A stretch of DNA of 64,000 nt, from the NCBI RefSeq assembly GCF_031846275.1, contig NZ_JAVRIB010000004.1:178947-242946 (forward strand). Reading direction: 5' to 3'. Each line of letters begins with the position of its first letter. The first letter of the stretch is position 1. Position numbers and translations under genes: made by a program. This document shows positions 63,622 through 64,000 of the stretch, one piece after another. Origin of the DNA: Spectribacter hydrogenoxidans. GTDB taxonomy: Bacteria; Pseudomonadota; Gammaproteobacteria; Nevskiales; Salinisphaeraceae. The notes beneath the pieces were generated by a model. The model made no database searches and had not been told where the DNA came from. It worked only from the letters and a program-made list of their open reading frames with translations.

Positions 63622-64000
63622 GTGAATGATGCGCTGCTCGATATTCGCGCTGGCCCCGTTGCTCGCCAGTACATCGAACGTCACGGGCTGACGCCGGCGG
63701 CCGTCCGGGCCGTGGCCGGCGCAGCCGGCGGGCCCAAATGGCTGATTCTGGGCGGTCTGGATCGGTGGCTGTTCGGGGACTGGCTGCAGGGTCCCGGTCC
63801 TGCCGTCGAGCTGGTCGGTTCGTCCATCGGAGCTTGGCGTTTCGCGATGGCCTGCAGTCCGCTGAAGGCGGCGGCCCGGATTACGGCGCTGGAATCGGCC
63901 TATATCGAGCAATGCTATTCCAGCGCCCCGACGCGCGATGAGATCACCCGTACCACCCACGGAATTCTCGATCATTGCATGGACGAGTCAGTGCTGGGGG
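63622..64000 (+). CDS. patatin-like phospholipase, N-terminal part
   Basis: 126 codons from a GTG at 63622, cut by the right edge. VAGAAGGPKWLILGGLDRWLF is the oxyanion glycine-rich loop and GSSIGAWRFA the GxSxG nucleophile elbow of patatin-like lipases. The catalytic Asp lies beyond the window. It is divergent from the AlgH gene with 136 bases between. Confidence 0.75.
   Translation, partial: MNDALLDIRAGPVARQYIERHGLTPAAVRAVAGAAGGPKWLILGGLDRWLFGDWLQGPGPAVELVGSSIGAWRFAMACSPLKAAARITALESAYIEQCYSSAPTRDEITRTTHGILDHCMDESVLG

Overview
The window is 64 kb of GC-rich chromosome from a gammaproteobacterium. The 16S gene at 57640-59181 reads as gammaproteobacterial, and the protein-coding genes (aroG-type DAHP synthase, rpmBG, coaBC-dut-argB, erpA-anmK-M23 peptidase-tyrS, rrn order 16S-Ile-Ala-23S-5S) follow the usual gammaproteobacterial arrangement. 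A two-domain fatty acyl-CoA reductase of the type described from Marinobacter, the porin and the methanol-oxidation locus suggest an aquatic, probably marine or halotolerant methylotroph. I cannot name the genus with confidence. I see no IS elements, prophage, integrase or CRISPR array.

Layout: 0-11.4 kb carries housekeeping and metabolic genes (partial hinT, DUF389 membrane protein, fatty acyl-CoA reductase, DAHP synthase, a VTT-flavoprotein fusion, gfa, TauE-like exporter, thioesterase, YggU-like, alpha/beta hydrolase, DUF302). From 11.25 to 24.24 kb there is a contiguous minus-strand methanol-oxidation locus: a small four-cysteine Asp-tailed protein, mxaR-S-A-C-K-L, then xoxF, a four-Cys cytochrome c (xoxG), a metallo-hydrolase, a SoxYZ-like carrier, xoxJ, an unknown periplasmic protein and a DUF2380 protein. 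24.4-30 kb holds stress and repair genes and a Gld-type ABC transporter operon. 30-37 kb holds an orphan hydantoinase A, a porin, a SHOCT lipoprotein, and two paralogous outer-membrane barrels flanking rpmB-rpmG. 37-46 kb holds radC, coaBC, dut, argB, pyrE, xthA, ampG and others. 46-56 kb holds rppH, a candidate sRNA, bfd-bfr, hemJ, clcA, argC, a bactofilin, erpA, anmK and an M23 peptidase. 56-62.8 kb holds tyrS and a complete rrn operon. The right end has an exported YqgE/AlgH protein and a truncated patatin-like gene.

The centre of interest is the methanol locus. XoxF carries the extra aspartate (WDYD) that marks lanthanide-dependent dehydrogenases, yet the complete mxaRSACKL set, classically assigned to calcium insertion and activation of MxaFI, lies directly upstream on the same strand, and no mxaF or mxaI is present in the window. 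Both transcription units start behind tandem TGACGC repeats about two helical turns apart, which suggests a common regulator. A gfa gene 4 kb further on (glutathione-dependent formaldehyde capture) could handle the product. The other notable items are a probable iron-linked sRNA divergent from bfd, an altered zinc finger in MutM, and a long terminator-like hairpin inside the rrn spacer.

Coordinates of rRNA ends and of sites called by eye are approximate. Family assignments rest on motifs and remembered family features; no database search was possible.
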